DNA of 64,000 nucleotides from Manis javanica. Its lineage: Eukaryota; Chordata; Mammalia; Pholidota; Manidae. Where the stretch lies: positions 22,895,501 to 22,959,500 of the forward strand of contig NC_133157.1 of the NCBI RefSeq assembly GCF_040802235.1, read 5' to 3'. Position 1 is the first letter of the stretch, and every line of letters starts with the position of its first letter. The notes under the pieces are model-generated. The model saw only the letters and a program-made list of their open reading frames with translations. It made no database searches and was not told the origin of the DNA. Made by a program: the position numbers and the translations under genes. Shown piece after piece: positions 1 through 19,991 of the stretch.

Positions 1-2659
<2,659 letters not shown>

Positions 2660-3082
2660 TAATAAACTCAATTGTTAAAATTGTAGTATGGATAAGAAGC
2701 TAGGAGAAGCAGGCGTGGAAAATGTTACTTTACTTAAAAATGTATAACAGTTAAAGAATTTATGGTTTTGTATTCATTTTGTTGTGAATTTGGCTAGTTT
2801 ATTTTTTCAGTGTGCATTTTTATTCATTGTCATAAAAATCCTAAGGAGTAAATGCAGATTAAGAAATTGAGATACTGAGGAACAAGTAAGTGACTGCTTC
2901 TTTCAATAGGAGGTCTATGATTTGGTCTTATTATCCCTAATCTAGCTGGTTCCCTGTTTATTAGATCAGAATTTCTTGATTAGCTTTCTCCCCTCTTGTT
3001 TCATTGGTCCTTCTGCTGATTTACCATAGGGTCTTTATTCTCACTTTCCTGGTCCTTTCAACTTAACATTTTTCCTCCTTAG

Positions 3083-3430
3083 TTTGGACTGCTATAACAG
3101 AATACCATAGATTGGGTGGCTTAAACAAGAAACATTTTTTCTCACAGTTTTGGAGGCTTGAAGTACCAGATCAAGATGCCTGCATGGTCAGGTTCTTGGT
3201 AAATGCCATCTTTCTGGTTTATAGATGGCCATTTTCTCCTAGCCTCACATGGTGGAGAGACAGATCATTTCTCTTGTGTTTCTTCTTTTGAGGGCACTGA
3301 TCCCATCATGACGGTTTCACCCTCATGACCTAATTATTTCCCAGAGGTCCTACCTCTTACTAGTCATCACATTGAAGGTTAGGATTTTAACACATGAATT
3401 TTAGGAGGATACAAACATACTGTCCTAACA
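3083..3430. repeat. Old interspersed repeat, family not assigned
   Basis: Begins near GACTGCTATAACAGAATACC and continues through TGGGTGGCTTAAACAAG and TTTTGGAGGCTTGAAGT. The same opening pattern (ataacaa..ccat..a.ttagtggcttaaaa) recurs at about 27565 and 38635. It is therefore a dispersed, diverged family with at least three copies here. I recognise the pattern as a common mammalian repeat but cannot name the family safely. Confidence 0.6.
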
Positions 3431-5199
3431 CCCGTCTTTCATGAAAGAAAATCATTCTTTAAAGTATAGCTAAAATTTTCACTATAGTGATGTCACTTAC
3501 TAACTTGTTTTTTTACTTTTATAGTGTATTTTATTCTTTATTTTATCTGAATTCACTGAATCACACATCCCAGATTTTGATAGGTTGTTTTCCAGGAATT
3601 GTGAAACTTAGATGAAATCATGGATATGAAAAATTTCATACAGTGCTGTAGAGATATGATAATTGTTATTAAGAGATAATTCAATATGAATCAATTTACT
3701 AAAGGATTGCATTGTTTCTTGCTGTGTGACTCTCCATGTGGAATTCCTGTTCTCACTCTAACCCTGAATATGCCCTTAGTCTTACCATTTGCTCCCAAAT
3801 AAGCTTCTCTCTCCATACTTTTGTTTCAGTTCCTATACAGTTATTATCTGTTTTTTGGATATTAATCATGTATAGTCATCTTAAATAGACTGTACAGACA
3901 AGCTTAGGGACCTTTCTTTGTTTTTGTCCTGTTTCACCTACACCTGGCACATTCTTATCTCTCCTTCTAGTTCTTAGAGAAACCTTTTACTAATATGGTC
4001 TTCCATTTCCTTTCTCTTTTTCTTCTCCTGCTCTTCTTCTATTCCACTTTCCCTTCTTTGTTCCTTTGCATAGGGTCTGTCCATTTCAGTTATGTTCGTC
4101 TTTCAAGTTCTTTTTCTTTGTTCAAACCATGCTTCAGTGAGATTCCGCTTTCCTGAACTTTGATAACATGTACTGAGCCACTTCTTTGCGGTCTAAGACT
4201 CATGTAAACTGACCTTTCAAATGAAACTTATTGGTCATCTAGTTTATTTTCCCAGCCAATAAAGGGATGGATCATCCTTTAAAATACCATGACAGTAACC
4301 ACTTAAATGTCTAATAGACATCTCAGATACAACATGTTAGAAACTGAATTCTAGACCTTCCCGTGCTTGTCTGCCCTTCTCATAGGCTTCCCATTTTAGT
4401 AAATGACAGCTTCATTTCTTCATTTTACTTGCTCAGGTGAAAAGCCTTGGTTTGGGGTCATCCTGCCTGCTTTGTTTCTTTTGTATCCAGTTTGTTAGAA
4501 AATCCTTTTTGGCTCCTTATTGGAAGTACAGGGTGTGGGTGTCACGTTAAATCCTCTTTATAGAAAGCAAGAATAAAACAGTATAAAATTATTTAAAAAA
4601 AGAAAACCATTTTAGGGCATTGGAAAATGACCAGTTAGGCAAACAAATTGAGAAGTATTTATTCATGAAAAACTGTTACTGCTTCTGGTAGAAAATAGGT
4701 AGTTTATGACTTTCTTGCTTGGAGTTATTCTCATCCTGCCTACTTTAGGCAGCAAAAGCCTGCAGCTTTTCCTGTGGTAGGTGGTGGACTTGGTTTGGGG
4801 CTGGCAAGAGAGCAGCTGTAAATAAAAAGGAGAGATTCTGGAAGCAAGAGAGCCTTAGAAGGGCTGAGATTAACAAACCACACATTTGGACTGGTGTATG
4901 GGAGACCCCAAGGAGCCCTGTGACTGTAGAAGAAGGCCTGGGGAGATTTGCAGATTTGTTGTGCCTTTGATTACATTTCTCAACTCACACATCTCAGACT
5001 GTAGTAGATGAAGTGTCCTAATGTGATGTGTCTGAACATAAATTCTACCAAAATCATTTGCTGACTGCTAAGTTATGCAGGTTCAGAGGAAACCCTAGTT
5101 TTTAAGAAATAAGTAACACTGAGCAGAACATAAGTGACAGGGTAGCCAGATTTTGCAGTTTGCTTACAAATAAGTAAATTGCTTACTGAAACAAAATGA

Positions 5200-6800
5200 T
5201 AGCCTTCAAAAGAATAAAACAATCCAGAGTTGCTACAACACACTTTAAAAAGTGCCTAATTTATAATCTAAAATTACTAGACATACAAAGAAACTGAAAA
5301 GAATGACTCAGGGCTTTAAAAAAAAGTCAAAGCGGTATACACTTAGTGGCCCAGATACTGGATTTAGCTGACAAAAGACTTAAAAGCAGCTAGTATAAAC
5401 ATGTTCAAAGAATTAAAGGCAATTATGCTAATAATGAGTGAACAAATGCAGATGTTCAGCAGAGAAATGGAGACCATAGAACAGAACCAAATAGAAATTC
5501 TAGAGCAGAAAAGAACAATAACAAATGAAAAATTCACTAGATAGCCTCAACAGCAGATTTGAGATCCTGGAAAAAAAAATAAGTGAATCTGAAGAAAGAT
5601 GAATAGGAAGTATCTCATCTGAAGAACAAAGATTTCTAAATGTTTGGATGAGCAGAGCCTCAGAGGTCTGTGGGGAAATATCAAAGTTGCTAATTGGCAT
5701 GTGACTGGAATCCCAGGAGATGAGGAGAGAAATAGAGAAAAGTGGAAAAATATTTGAAAAATAATGGTAAAAATCTTCCCAAATTTGATGAAAAACATTA
5801 CCAGATTAAGAAGCTCAACAAACTGTAGAAAAAATACACCCAAACACAAAACCAACCTAGACACACCAGTCAAACTGCTAAAAACTAAAGAGAGAAAATC
5901 TTGAAAGCAGGAAGAGAAAAATTATACATCATACACAAGAGAACAACAAACAAAACAATCAGTGACTCAATTCCCATATAAACAGTGAATACCAGCAGAC
6001 ATGGTATGATGTATTTGAAGTTTTCAGGGAAAAACAATAATCAGTCAACCAAGAATTTTATAATTACTGAAACTATTCTTTAAAAATAAAGGCAAATAAA
6101 AACATTTCTAGATAAACTGAAACTGAGAATTTGTTAATAGTAGGCCTGTACTGTAAAGACCGTTAAAGGAATTCTTTCAGACTGAAGAGAAATGACTCCA
6201 GAAATAACTTTTATCCAAAGGGAGGAATGAAGAGTACTTGTAAATACATGGGAATATATAAAAGTTGTATTTTTTACCCCTCTTCAGTTTATTTAAACAT
6301 ATAATTACTTGAAGAAAAATTATAACACTATATTGCAGAGTTTACAATATACATACATGGACTCTATACATATAACCATAGCACAAAGAAGAAGACTGGG
6401 AATGGAACCATACTGGTGTAAAGTTCCTGTAAGTATTTTACTGGCAGTGAGTCAATATTCACGAAGTAGACTGTGGTTACTTAAAGGTGTGATAAGTTCA
6501 AGATAAATAGCAACCAGTAAATATCACCAATTTTAGAGGCACTAAAACAGTATAGTAAAAAAAAAAATTGGTTGACACAAAAGAAGACAATGAAAGAGGA
6601 ACAGTAGAGACCTACTAGACATAAATCCAGTCATATTAATTCATATATTAAATGTGAGGTGGTAATTGAGAGAATAGATAGAATATTAGTAAGGGCATAA
6701 AGCCTTGAAAAATACTGTTAATAAGTTTGATCTAATTGACAACCAGCAGACTCATATTCAGGTAAACATGGAATAATCACTGTAATAAACTATATGTTTA
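5200..6800 (+). mobile_element. Ancient L1 / HAL1-like fragment
   Basis: A-rich sequence with the character of a very old L1 ORF1 region on the plus strand. It has phrases such as AATGGAGACCATAGAACAG and GGAATTCTTTCAGACTGAAG, the latter typical of L1M/HAL1 ORF1-to-3' sequence. Every frame is broken by stops and no ORF2 motif is visible, which fits HAL1 (an L1 relative with ORF1 only) or an old L1M fragment. Boundaries are approximate. Confidence 0.55.
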
Positions 6801-7050
6801 ATATGCTTAATAAATGTAAAAATAATAAAATCACATAGAGTATGTTCTATGATACTGGTTTGTTACTTTTTTATCCCTCATTTTGTTTGGTACTGGGCAA
6901 GGTAAATTAAATTCTGAGATGCAGTTTCGGCTGGCTTTTTTTTTTTTAACTCAGAAACCTTACTTAGTTGATTGCTTGCCTGTATGTCTCACACTGCTTT
7001 ATAATTCTGTAAGGCCATGTAGTGTCAATATTGCTTATATATGCTGTGTA

Positions 7051-7364
7051 CAGTTAACCCTTGAACAATACATGTTTGAACCTTGTAGGTCATATACATG
7101 GATTTTTTTCAATAAACATGTTGAAAAGTATTTTGGAGATTTGCAACAAATGGAAAAAACATTTTCTTTTCTCGAGCTTACTGTGTTGTAAGACTGCAAT
7201 ATATAATATATGTAACATCCAAAATATGTGTTTTCTGGCTGTTTATGTTATTAGAAAGGCTTCTGGTGAACACTAGACTGTTTTGTAAAGTTCTGGGGGA
7301 GTCAAAAATTACATGCAGATTTTTGGTTGTGCAGGAGGTTGGCACCCTTAACCTCCACATTGTA
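7051..7364 (-). mobile_element. Tigger/mariner-like nonautonomous DNA transposon
   Basis: About 315 bp with a terminal inverted repeat of the type CAGTTAACCCTTGAACAA at the left end. The right end reads as the inverse of CAGTTGACCC...GGGGTGCCAAC. The left edge is preceded by TA, as expected for the TA target of pogo/mariner elements. It is the same family as the copy at 19178-19477 but in the opposite orientation. There is no coding capacity. Confidence 0.65.
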
Positions 7365-7619
7365 CATACACACAAACACATGTGAACTAGATATATATTG
7401 TATATATGTGCATTTATATAAATCTATTAATGCATTTTTTTCCTTAAGTAAATTGTTGAGTTTCTTGAATGCAGGAAGCTATTATGTACTCTTTATTTTC
7501 TACAGTGTGTGTCTTAAGGACTTTATGTATAGCATCTGTTCAGTGCTGGTTTCTAAGTTAATTGAAACTAAGATATGTAACTATTGGACTCTAAAAACAT
7601 TGTTCCAATAATAGTGTAG

Positions 7620-7769
<150 letters not shown>

Positions 7770-8193
7770 TAAGAATATTGTTTTGGCAAAAATAGAGATG
7801 GGTGACCTAGATTCAGTATCTATATGCACGAAATGAACTTCGTTGATGTAGCTACTTTGGAAGACAAAAGATAGGGTTTGCCAAAACTTTGATGAATGTT
7901 ATTTTTGCATATGAATAGCATATAAATGGGGTATGACTGGGGGGAGCGCTTAAGATTTGGGGAACAGTTGTGGTAAAGGACCTTATATTTGAGTTGAGAT
8001 TTGGACTTGACAACAGTTTACGTTCCACAAAGCACTTCCATCTGTGTCGTTAGTGCTCCCACAGTGGCTGAGGTGGCTGAAGAGATTAATCACATTTTGC
8101 AGATGTGGAAACAATATCAAAGGCTAAGGAATTTGAGGTAATCCCCCAGTCGCAGAGTCAGCAGTGTTCTCATATTGTATCATTTTGAAGGCG

Positions 8194-8406
8194 TGGTCGG
8201 CAAACTGGTGGAGGGGAAATCAGGCCACTTGTTTTCATAAAGTTTTATTGGAACACACCCACATCCATTCATTTACATATTGTCTATGGCTGTTTTGGGG
8301 CTTCAAGGGCAAATAGAATAGAGTAGTTGTGACACAGATTATATGTCCTGAAAAGCCTAAGATATTTGCTGTCTGGCCCTTTATAGAAAACATTTGCCAA
8401 CCCCTG
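8194..8406. mobile_element. hAT-type nonautonomous element
   Basis: Starts GGTCGGCAAACTGG and ends CATTTGCCAACCCCTG, which are imperfect terminal inverted repeats. The interior contains AAAGTTTTATTGGAACACA, characteristic of a common mammalian hAT (Charlie/Tip100 group) nonautonomous element. No open frame. Confidence 0.7.
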
Positions 8407-8799
8407 TCTTAGAAGTATCTTTGTGTGCTTCATTAATTTGGCTTCTCTGAGACGGGTTTTATTTCTTTGTGGGGAATGTCTACCAGAGCTGTGCTATTCA
8501 GTCAGTTGAACTTGGTACATGCATGGCCTCCTTTTTTACTAACCCTAAGGTAGTCACTAATTTAAGTTGGGAAATACCCTGCCAGTTTTAGGATTGTAAA
8601 TTGAGATTGAACTTGGTTTTCTCCCTTGACTTGACTTTATTCCATCATATAAAACCTCTTAGGACATTTCTTGGACTTGGCTTAGAATCATATTTGAATA
8701 TACTTAAAAAGACTTCTTTCAGAATACATTTCTACCCACTTATCTCCTGTTACCTAGAGTTTATTCAAAGTGCTTATCCTCAGTGTTTCTGGTTATAAA

Positions 8800-9110
8800 A
8801 TGTATATCCACTCAAGGGAACAGTACTTAAATAAAAATGAGCTATCAGTACATGCAACAGCCTGGATAGATCTCAGAAGAATTATGCCAAGTGAAAGAAG
8901 TCAAGCAAACAAAGAGTCCACAGAATATGATTCCATTTATGTTAAGTTCTAGAGAATGAAAACTAATCTTTAGTGAGGGAAAAATCAGTGGTTGGTTGTG
9001 GATAGGGTGGACTATAGGAAGGAAATGCAGAGAGGTGCAAGGAAGCTTGAGAGTGATGGATATGTTTATTATCTTGATTAAGGATAGAATAAACAGCATA
9101 ATTAGAATGT
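8800..9110 (+). mobile_element. Old L1 (L1M) 3' fragment, sense
   Basis: Contains the L1 ORF2 C-terminal and 3' signature in degraded form: ..ATGCAACAGCCTGGATAGAT.. AGTGAAAGAAGTCAAGCAAAC.. CAGAATATGATTCCATTTAT. This corresponds to the end of ORF2 and the start of the 3' UTR of old L1M families. Frames are broken. Boundaries are approximate. Confidence 0.7.
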
Positions 9111-9719
9111 CATTCTATAGCAGTCTTTCCCTCTGCACTGTGGAGAAAAGTACAAGCCTTGAGCCTTTCCACCCATTAAATGCTAGAATAAACCAGGGAA
9201 AGGTGATGAAGCCCATAACTGTGGACAGTTGTAGCAGGAGTAAGCAGGATGGACAGATATTAAGATCTTAAGGGAGATTTGGTAATCAGTTGGATATAGG
9301 AGAAAGAAATCTAGCATGACTCCTATTCTAGCTTTGGGAGTGAATGGATGATGGTGGATTCACCAAGAAAGGAAATAGAAAAGCAGATGATATGAAAAAG
9401 TACTTCACTTTTTAACCTGTTGAGTTTGAGGTGCCTGTGTAAGTAGAGGCATCTAGTAGTCCACTGGCTATGCTGGTGCAGTTCTGGAGTGAAGGTAAAA
9501 AACTGGCAGCCTTCGTATCACAGGGACTCCTTTTCTTTGTGGTCATTTTACTGTGGTGGAAATAAGTCCAGAGCCCTTCTGTACCATGACTTGTACTTTG
9601 AAAACTACTTTCAATTGTAATAGCACTGTATCTGCTACTGTATTGATGGCACACACATTTGGGGAGCCCTGAATCAGAGTAGTTTAAAAAGTTGGTCATT
9701 TTCCTGTTGTGTTATTTAA

Positions 9720-10260
9720 TTTTGAAATGCAGATTCACAGGGAGTTGCAAAGAAATATACATGTTTCATGGACTCCTCACCCCACCTCTAATGTTGTCAC
9801 CTTACATAACTAATATGATAACAAAACCAACATTTCACTAGTTTACACACACTTGTGTGTGTGTGTGTGTATGTGTGTGTATGTTCTCTGCAATTTTATC
9901 ATGTATAGCTTCCTGTAAGGTAGCAACACCATCAAGAGACAGAATCATTCCATCACCAGATGGTCCCTCATGCCACTTCTTTATTGCCACAGCTATTCTT
10001 TACTTCCTCCTTCAACATATCCTTAACCCTTGGCAGCCATTAATCTTTTCTCCATATCTGTAATGTTGTTTCATGAATGATATATAAATCAAATTGTACA
10101 GTATGCAGTCTGGTGAGGCTGGCTTTTTTTCATATAAAAAGCCTTAGTCTAATTCCCTTGAAGTCCATTTCAGATGTTGTATGTATCAATAGTTTGTCCT
10201 TTTTATTGCTGGGTAATATTCCATGCAGGAAGGGTTTTTTAAAACTGTTTAGACTTTGGT
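9720..10260 (-). mobile_element. Old L1 (L1M) 3' fragment, antisense, with GT repeat
   Basis: Reads as the inverse of an L1M 3' region: ..GGTCCCTCATGCCACTTCTT.. CCTTGGCAGCCATTAATC.. TCCATATCTGTAATGTTG.. CTTTTTATTGCTGGGTAATA. A GT-rich microsatellite (about 9854-9881) is embedded at the position where this family often carries one. Frames are broken. Boundaries are approximate. Confidence 0.7.
9854..9881. repeat. GT microsatellite
   Basis: A run of GT dinucleotides with one AT interruption, inside the antisense L1M fragment. Confidence 0.9.
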
Positions 10261-12116
10261 GAATTGGGAAAGGTCTTATTCTTTTGCAGCAGATGAGTGG
10301 AGCCAGCATGAATTCGTAATAATGGTTTCTTGCATCTTCCTTGCATCTTTGTGGGACAAGGCCAACTGCCCTTGTGGGAACTTCATGTGGGTACTCCTAG
10401 TGGAGGAGATTCAGTTAAGAATTGATCAGATATACTTTCTTCCAGTGTGTGCACATTTTATATGCCCTGTATCGTTACCTCAGCTTCCCGTGACTGTGCT
10501 TGGTGGATAAATTAGAAAAGATTTAGGATAGGATCATCCTAGCAGAGCTTCAGAGAAAATAAAGTTGAAGTTGGAGCACATCTTAATTCTTGTTTGGACA
10601 ATTCTTTTAGTTTGGAGCCCATTTTCTACTTTCTGTTGACTAGCCTTGAGCCTGTTGATTCTTATGACCCTTATTAGGAGATGGCATTAAAATGGTATTG
10701 AATGTGACTTAGCCCTTCTCTTACTTGGGAGGAAGCTAATAGGCGAAGCTAGGTTGTTTTTAATTGGGACTGTTCTCTTGGTAGGTAATATTGTGACAAA
10801 GTAACCTTTACTCTGGAAGAGTAGACCAGTCCAAATTGTAGGAATTTGGTTTCACCTGGGGGATCACTCTTGACCTAGGACAGGAGAGTTAGTGATTGGC
10901 TGAAGTCATGAATACCTAAGGAAGGAGCTCAGTTTACAGGCACTGGTTGGTGTCAAGATGGAGGCACATCCCAGTTTGTCCCAGCCTAGGTTGCTCCAGT
11001 TTTTCTGATCCCTCATCTCCTAGAGGACATTTGTGAAGAGGTCTGAACTGAGCCAAAGCCTTTGACTTGGCTGCATGACAGCTCTTATCTATTGCTCTTA
11101 GGACCACTGAGTCAGTCATTGGTGAAGTGTTTCCATGGCAGCCAGCAAGACTTTTTTCTGGCCTAGTAAATGTTTGTTAGTTATTAATCTATCCAGATAC
11201 CTCTGTGAATCCTCATACTTGCGAATAACTCTGTAGGTTGTAATTTTCCCCATAAAATGTAGTGCCATATAATTGAAAATATTTATTAGTCCCTTCAAAC
11301 TACCAATGAATCTATCTGGAGTAATTAAATTTATCCCAGATCACATCTAGAGATCCATATTTTCTGTTCATATCCTTACACTGTCAGATTATTACATTTG
11401 TAAGCATCTCTAAAGCTTTGTCCTATTTGCTGAGAAATACTTGAACTGAGAATTTACCAAATGTTTCACAAATACTTTATTTGGAGTGTAGGATGAACTG
11501 GTTAATATTAAAGATTCAAACCATTACCAATTTGACATTCCACTTACTAATTTACCCAAAATGTCTTTTTTTCTAGTTAAAACCATCACTTTCTTAGGCA
11601 TCATTACTTTCGTGGTGGTCAGTGACAGGTGGCTTTTTCTTTTTGACTCTCTCACTCACACACACAAAAGCAAGTTATCACTTCTGACTTGCTATATAAA
11701 TTACTGAAAGTACATAAAGCTGTTGTGAGCTGAGGATGTTACACATTTGACAACTCAGTAGTTATTTGACTTTTGCTCATAAGCCAGCATTGTAGCATGT
11801 GTCATATTTAGGCATCAGGAAAGTGGTTAGTTACTGCCTGCCATGGCCTTTTAGCACCACTCATGAATGGTTGAAATCAGAACTGTTAGATTTGTGAATG
11901 TCACTATCTTTAGTGTACAGTATTGTGAGGTACAATTTAGAGAATATGTGAAGTTATTTTTTCCTTTGGAAAACTCTGAGCTTATATGGCTGGAACTCTG
12001 CTTAGGAGTTCCTCTCATCTTAAAGAAAAAGATCTGCAGTGGTAAAAAATATTGAAAACAGTGATTCACCCTCTTAATTTTCTTGTTTTCTTCCTCAGTT
12101 CTTCACTTCCTTAGAT

Positions 12117-12302
12117 CAGTGGTTGTCAAATTTTAGCATGCATCACAATCACCTGCAGGGGCTTGTTAAGGTACGATTGCTAGGCCCATCCCAGAGTTCC
12201 TTTGTCAGTAGGTCTGGGATTGGGCCCAAGAATCTGCATTTCTAACAGGTTTCCAGGCAGCTTTGATGCTGCTGCTCCATGGACCACCCTTTGAGAACCA
12301 GT
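12117..12302. mobile_element. MER5A-type hAT-Charlie element
   Basis: Starts CAGTGGTTGTCAAATTTTAG and ends CACCCTTTGAGAACCAGTG, giving terminal inverted repeats. The interior contains ATCACCTGCAGGGGCTTGTT, the known MER5 signature. About 186 bp, the usual full length. Confidence 0.85.
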
Positions 12303-12644
12303 GAACCAATGTCCCAGATGCTGATTATTCCAGAACCACTTCCCCTGGTTCTGAATAAGGCAGATGACCCAGGACATGTATGGACAGAGAAACCAGGCAG
12401 AGCAGAAAGAAAGGGAGGTTTTGGGGAAAGTAGGTCTAAAAGCTAAGGAAAGCTTGAAGGGAAATCCCAGATGTTAGAGTTGGGGCAGTTAGGCCTGGAG
12501 GTCAAGAGCTTCATGCGATGCATTTCTATCTGTATGACTACTGATTAGCTGTCAATTAGTGATGGTTTAAATACATGAGTTGCAAGAGTTAATGGCATGG
12601 TATACTGAAACTCTACTAACTTTTCATTTTTTTCTCTATTTTAA

Positions 12645-16064
<3,420 letters not shown>

Positions 16065-17191
16065 TAAAATGTACTAAGAAATAAGAAAACTCTAAATCTC
16101 AGTTTCTTTATACACTTAGAGGCCTTTAGTTACCCTGTTTTAAATGCTGCAATATTGACAGTTTTGAGAATGCTGACTGCAGTAGAAAGATGCCAAAAAC
16201 CATGCACATCAGGTGTGGCACCACTGGTGCCTCCGCTGTGGTTGAAGAATAACTGAGAGATGCTGAATCAGGAAGTCTATGGGCAGTGCTGGGGTTCTCA
16301 GATTCTGCAGTAGACATCTTTGTTCCCTTAGGCTGATCAGAATGTCCCCAGTTGGACCATTTGAAGGGGAACTGCCTTTCTGGTGGCAAAGCCTTTGGCA
16401 GATGGAAATACGGTTCCACTTACATTATTAGAGAGACTGAATGTGTAAAGGCTTATCCTGTTATCTTTCCTTGCCCCTCATCCACCATCCACCTCTGCCT
16501 TGTTTTCCAAAGACAGAGGCAGTAATAACAGCTTACCTTGTTGCTGAGTATTAATGACCACTCTTCGTTCCTTAGCATGCTTTTTGTGGTATCTTGCCAT
16601 GTGGCTTTTCACAGAAATGAGAACTTTCTTGTGAATAAACTTATGACTCTTATCAAGTTAACAAAAGTTAAGGTTTGGAATGGTAGGTTTTTTTTTAAAC
16701 TTAATTTTTATCAAATAATTGATGACCATAGCTGAGAAGTCAAAAATGCTTTAATATTTTTAATAAAAAAATATCATAGCTCTACTTTTTGCTTTTCCAT
16801 TTCAGTCTCATTCTCCAGAAATGTCTGTAGACAAATGTTTTTAGCTTTATTTATGGGTATTTATTTATCTCTAAATTTCTAAAATAATGTTTATGCTGTT
16901 CTTTCTTGGTTTTTCAAATTTAGGCATTATCTTTCGGCTTCCTAATGTGGAAGATGAAGATAAAGACGTGACTTTTTTCCAAGTGTCTCAGTGCTTTCTT
17001 ATTCTTCCCTTGGGGTTTTCTTACAACTCCTTTGGTTCTTATCCCCATCCCTGCACTCACACATTCCCTTCCTCCATTCACCTCAGACAGCTATAACAGC
17101 TTGGAATTAAATGTAGAAATTTATGTCTTCTACTTCTAAAGATTTTTTGAATTTTATGTTTCAATAATCCCTTCCCTCTGTTTTCTCTAGT

Positions 17192-17515
17192 CCAGTAGCT
17201 CTCAAACTTTTTGGTTTGAAGACTTCAAGGAGCTTATAGTTATGTGGGTTCTATTGATATTTATTGTATTGGCAGTTAAAATTGAGGGATTTTTAAGTAT
17301 CAGTTCACTAAAAGGTAACATGTTAACATAAAGAACATAATTTTTGTGTCTGAAAAATAACCATTTTCCAAAACGAGTGATTTAGTGAGTTTTTCTTTTA
17401 CATTTTTGGAAATCTCTTTAATATCTGGATTCTTGTAACTGCTATTACATTCAGTTTGATGGAATATATTGTTTTGATGGAAGTATATGAGAAAAGTCCA
17501 ACTTCACATACACAT
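17192..17515. mobile_element. hAT-Charlie-like element
   Basis: Begins CCAGTAGCTCTCAAACTTTT and continues ..GAAGACTTCAAGGAGC.. TATTGATATTTATTGTATT.., the typical layout of an old hAT-Charlie nonautonomous element. The right end is not clearly defined and the next 420 bases on the minus strand are open. Confidence 0.6.
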
Positions 17516-17520
17516 GTAGG

Positions 17521-17937
17521 TCAAAGAGGGGAGTCTTTTAATAGCCTTTTCAGATAACTGGCTATTCTTGTTTTGGTACTACACCAAAACTCGTATTTCT
17601 TAAAGGTTAGTTGCAGTGTCAGATTTGAAACTCTGTCAGTGAACTTTTTGTGCTCCCTTATATTAAAGTCCGTTGATCTGTCTTGGCTAGGAATGGATCT
17701 TTTACCCTTACGTGCTTTTGTAATATGCACTGATCCTTTGGAATATTGGTTCATTGGTTTCTGTTCATCATCTAAATAGTGGCACATTTTGTTGTTCAGC
17801 ATAAAAATACCACACTCTTCAATATTACTGTCTATCTCATCAGAAAAATAGGTGAAGCTGTCAAGGCCAACCCTTGATTGAATTTTGATTTCTGCCATCA
17901 GACTTTTTTTATACTCTGAATCTTCCTCCCTGCTCAC
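17521..17937 (-). other. Unrecognised 138-codon antisense frame
   Basis: An open frame of 138 codons on the minus strand inside TMEM245 intron 12, starting MSREEDSEYKKSLMAEIKIQ and ending RLLKDSPL. It is hydrophilic and Lys/Ser-rich with no signal peptide or membrane segment. I do not recognise the family. Reading further upstream in other frames (to about 18280) gives protein-like stretches broken by stops. This would fit a decayed processed pseudogene or the internal part of an old transposon. It ends against an hAT-like repeat. I see no promoter, splice sites or tail that support a live gene. Confidence 0.3.
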
Positions 17938-18474
17938 CTTGGGTGCACAGGAAGGTCACTTGGTTGTTGTTAGACACTACCAGTCTATAATTAGTGTATT
18001 CAGTTAATTTCTTAAGAATTACCACAGAGCATTTCCTATCAGTGTGACCCAGAAACTATTTAAACATTTTTTTGATAAAAATTCCAAAATGACTACAGCC
18101 CCCAAAAGAATGTTTGTCAAAATCACAACTAAGGGCATTGTTGGTTTGTTTCTTGGAATCAGTGGCATTATTCATTCATTCTTTATCCCACAAGGTCAAA
18201 CAGTTAGTCATGCATATTTTTGTAGGCATTGTGAAGCATTTTCACAATTTTATGTAAGGAGTTACTGTAAATGAAACCAATTTGCCAAAGGTCTCTTAGA
18301 AAGGCTGAGCTGAGGTTTGCAAGAAATGCCGAGGACAACAAAATATGCCTTTATAAATGGTACATTTGAAGTTGGAAAGGAATAGATAGGCCTTTCATAG
18401 AACAGATGGTATTATAATGAACTTAGGATAGAAAACAGAACTGCTGTTTTGGAAAGGGCACTAAAATAAAATCA

Positions 18475-18620
18475 GACATCAGGCGTTCTGGTCCAAGCTC
18501 TAGTTCCCCTCATTAGCTCTGTGCCCTTGAGCAAGGTTTTAAAATCTCTAAGCCTCAGTTTATATAGCTTTAAAATAAAGGTGATATTATCTGTATTGCT
18601 TCCCTCACAGCATTGCTGTG
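18475..18620. repeat. MIR element
   Basis: Contains CCCTTGAGCAAGGTTTTAAA, ATCTCTAAGCCTCAGTTT and CAGCATTGCTGTGAGATTTA, the classic MIR core and 3' arm. Confidence 0.8.
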
Positions 18621-19177
18621 AGATTTATGAGAATGAGAACGTTTTGAAAACTGTCGTGGAAGCTGTTTTTTGGATCATCTTTCTTCTATGTTTTTCATGA
18701 AGAGGAAGGATGGTCCCCTGGGGAATAGAACAGACATTATCATGAAAGAATTTAAATTCATGAAGAGACAGGAAATGAAAACATGTATGTGTGCTACAGA
18801 TACTGTACATCTTCTTTTAGTACTACTTAACATAAACTAATAACCATTTTAATATTGAGTTCTTAGTAAATTTGCAGGGGATGAATCAAATGAACTCAGT
18901 GGGTCTTGATAGAAGGATCATCCTCTCAAGGAAAGATTTTTAGCTGCAGAGCTCTGCCCTTTACTCTGTTCATTTCTTTTACTGTGATTTTAGTGAAGTC
19001 ATTTAATGATGCTTTTGTATTTGTAGGTATATCTAAGTTGGCTGAATGATTAGATAAATTAGATTAAACTAATGTCTGTCCAATGTTATTTGGAGTAGAT
19101 TCACCATAATTAGCCATTTTCCTTACTAATCATCATTCAGATGTTATCAGGTTATTATTTTTTCATTTAAAATAATA

Positions 19178-19733
<556 letters not shown>

Positions 19734-19820
19734 TAAGTACATGTCACATTTCCTTCTATAGTTAAAGCATATTCTCGGTTCCATCTGTGTTTCCTGTAGT
19801 TTCCCAATGTGATTTTTTAG

Positions 19821-19991
<171 letters not shown>

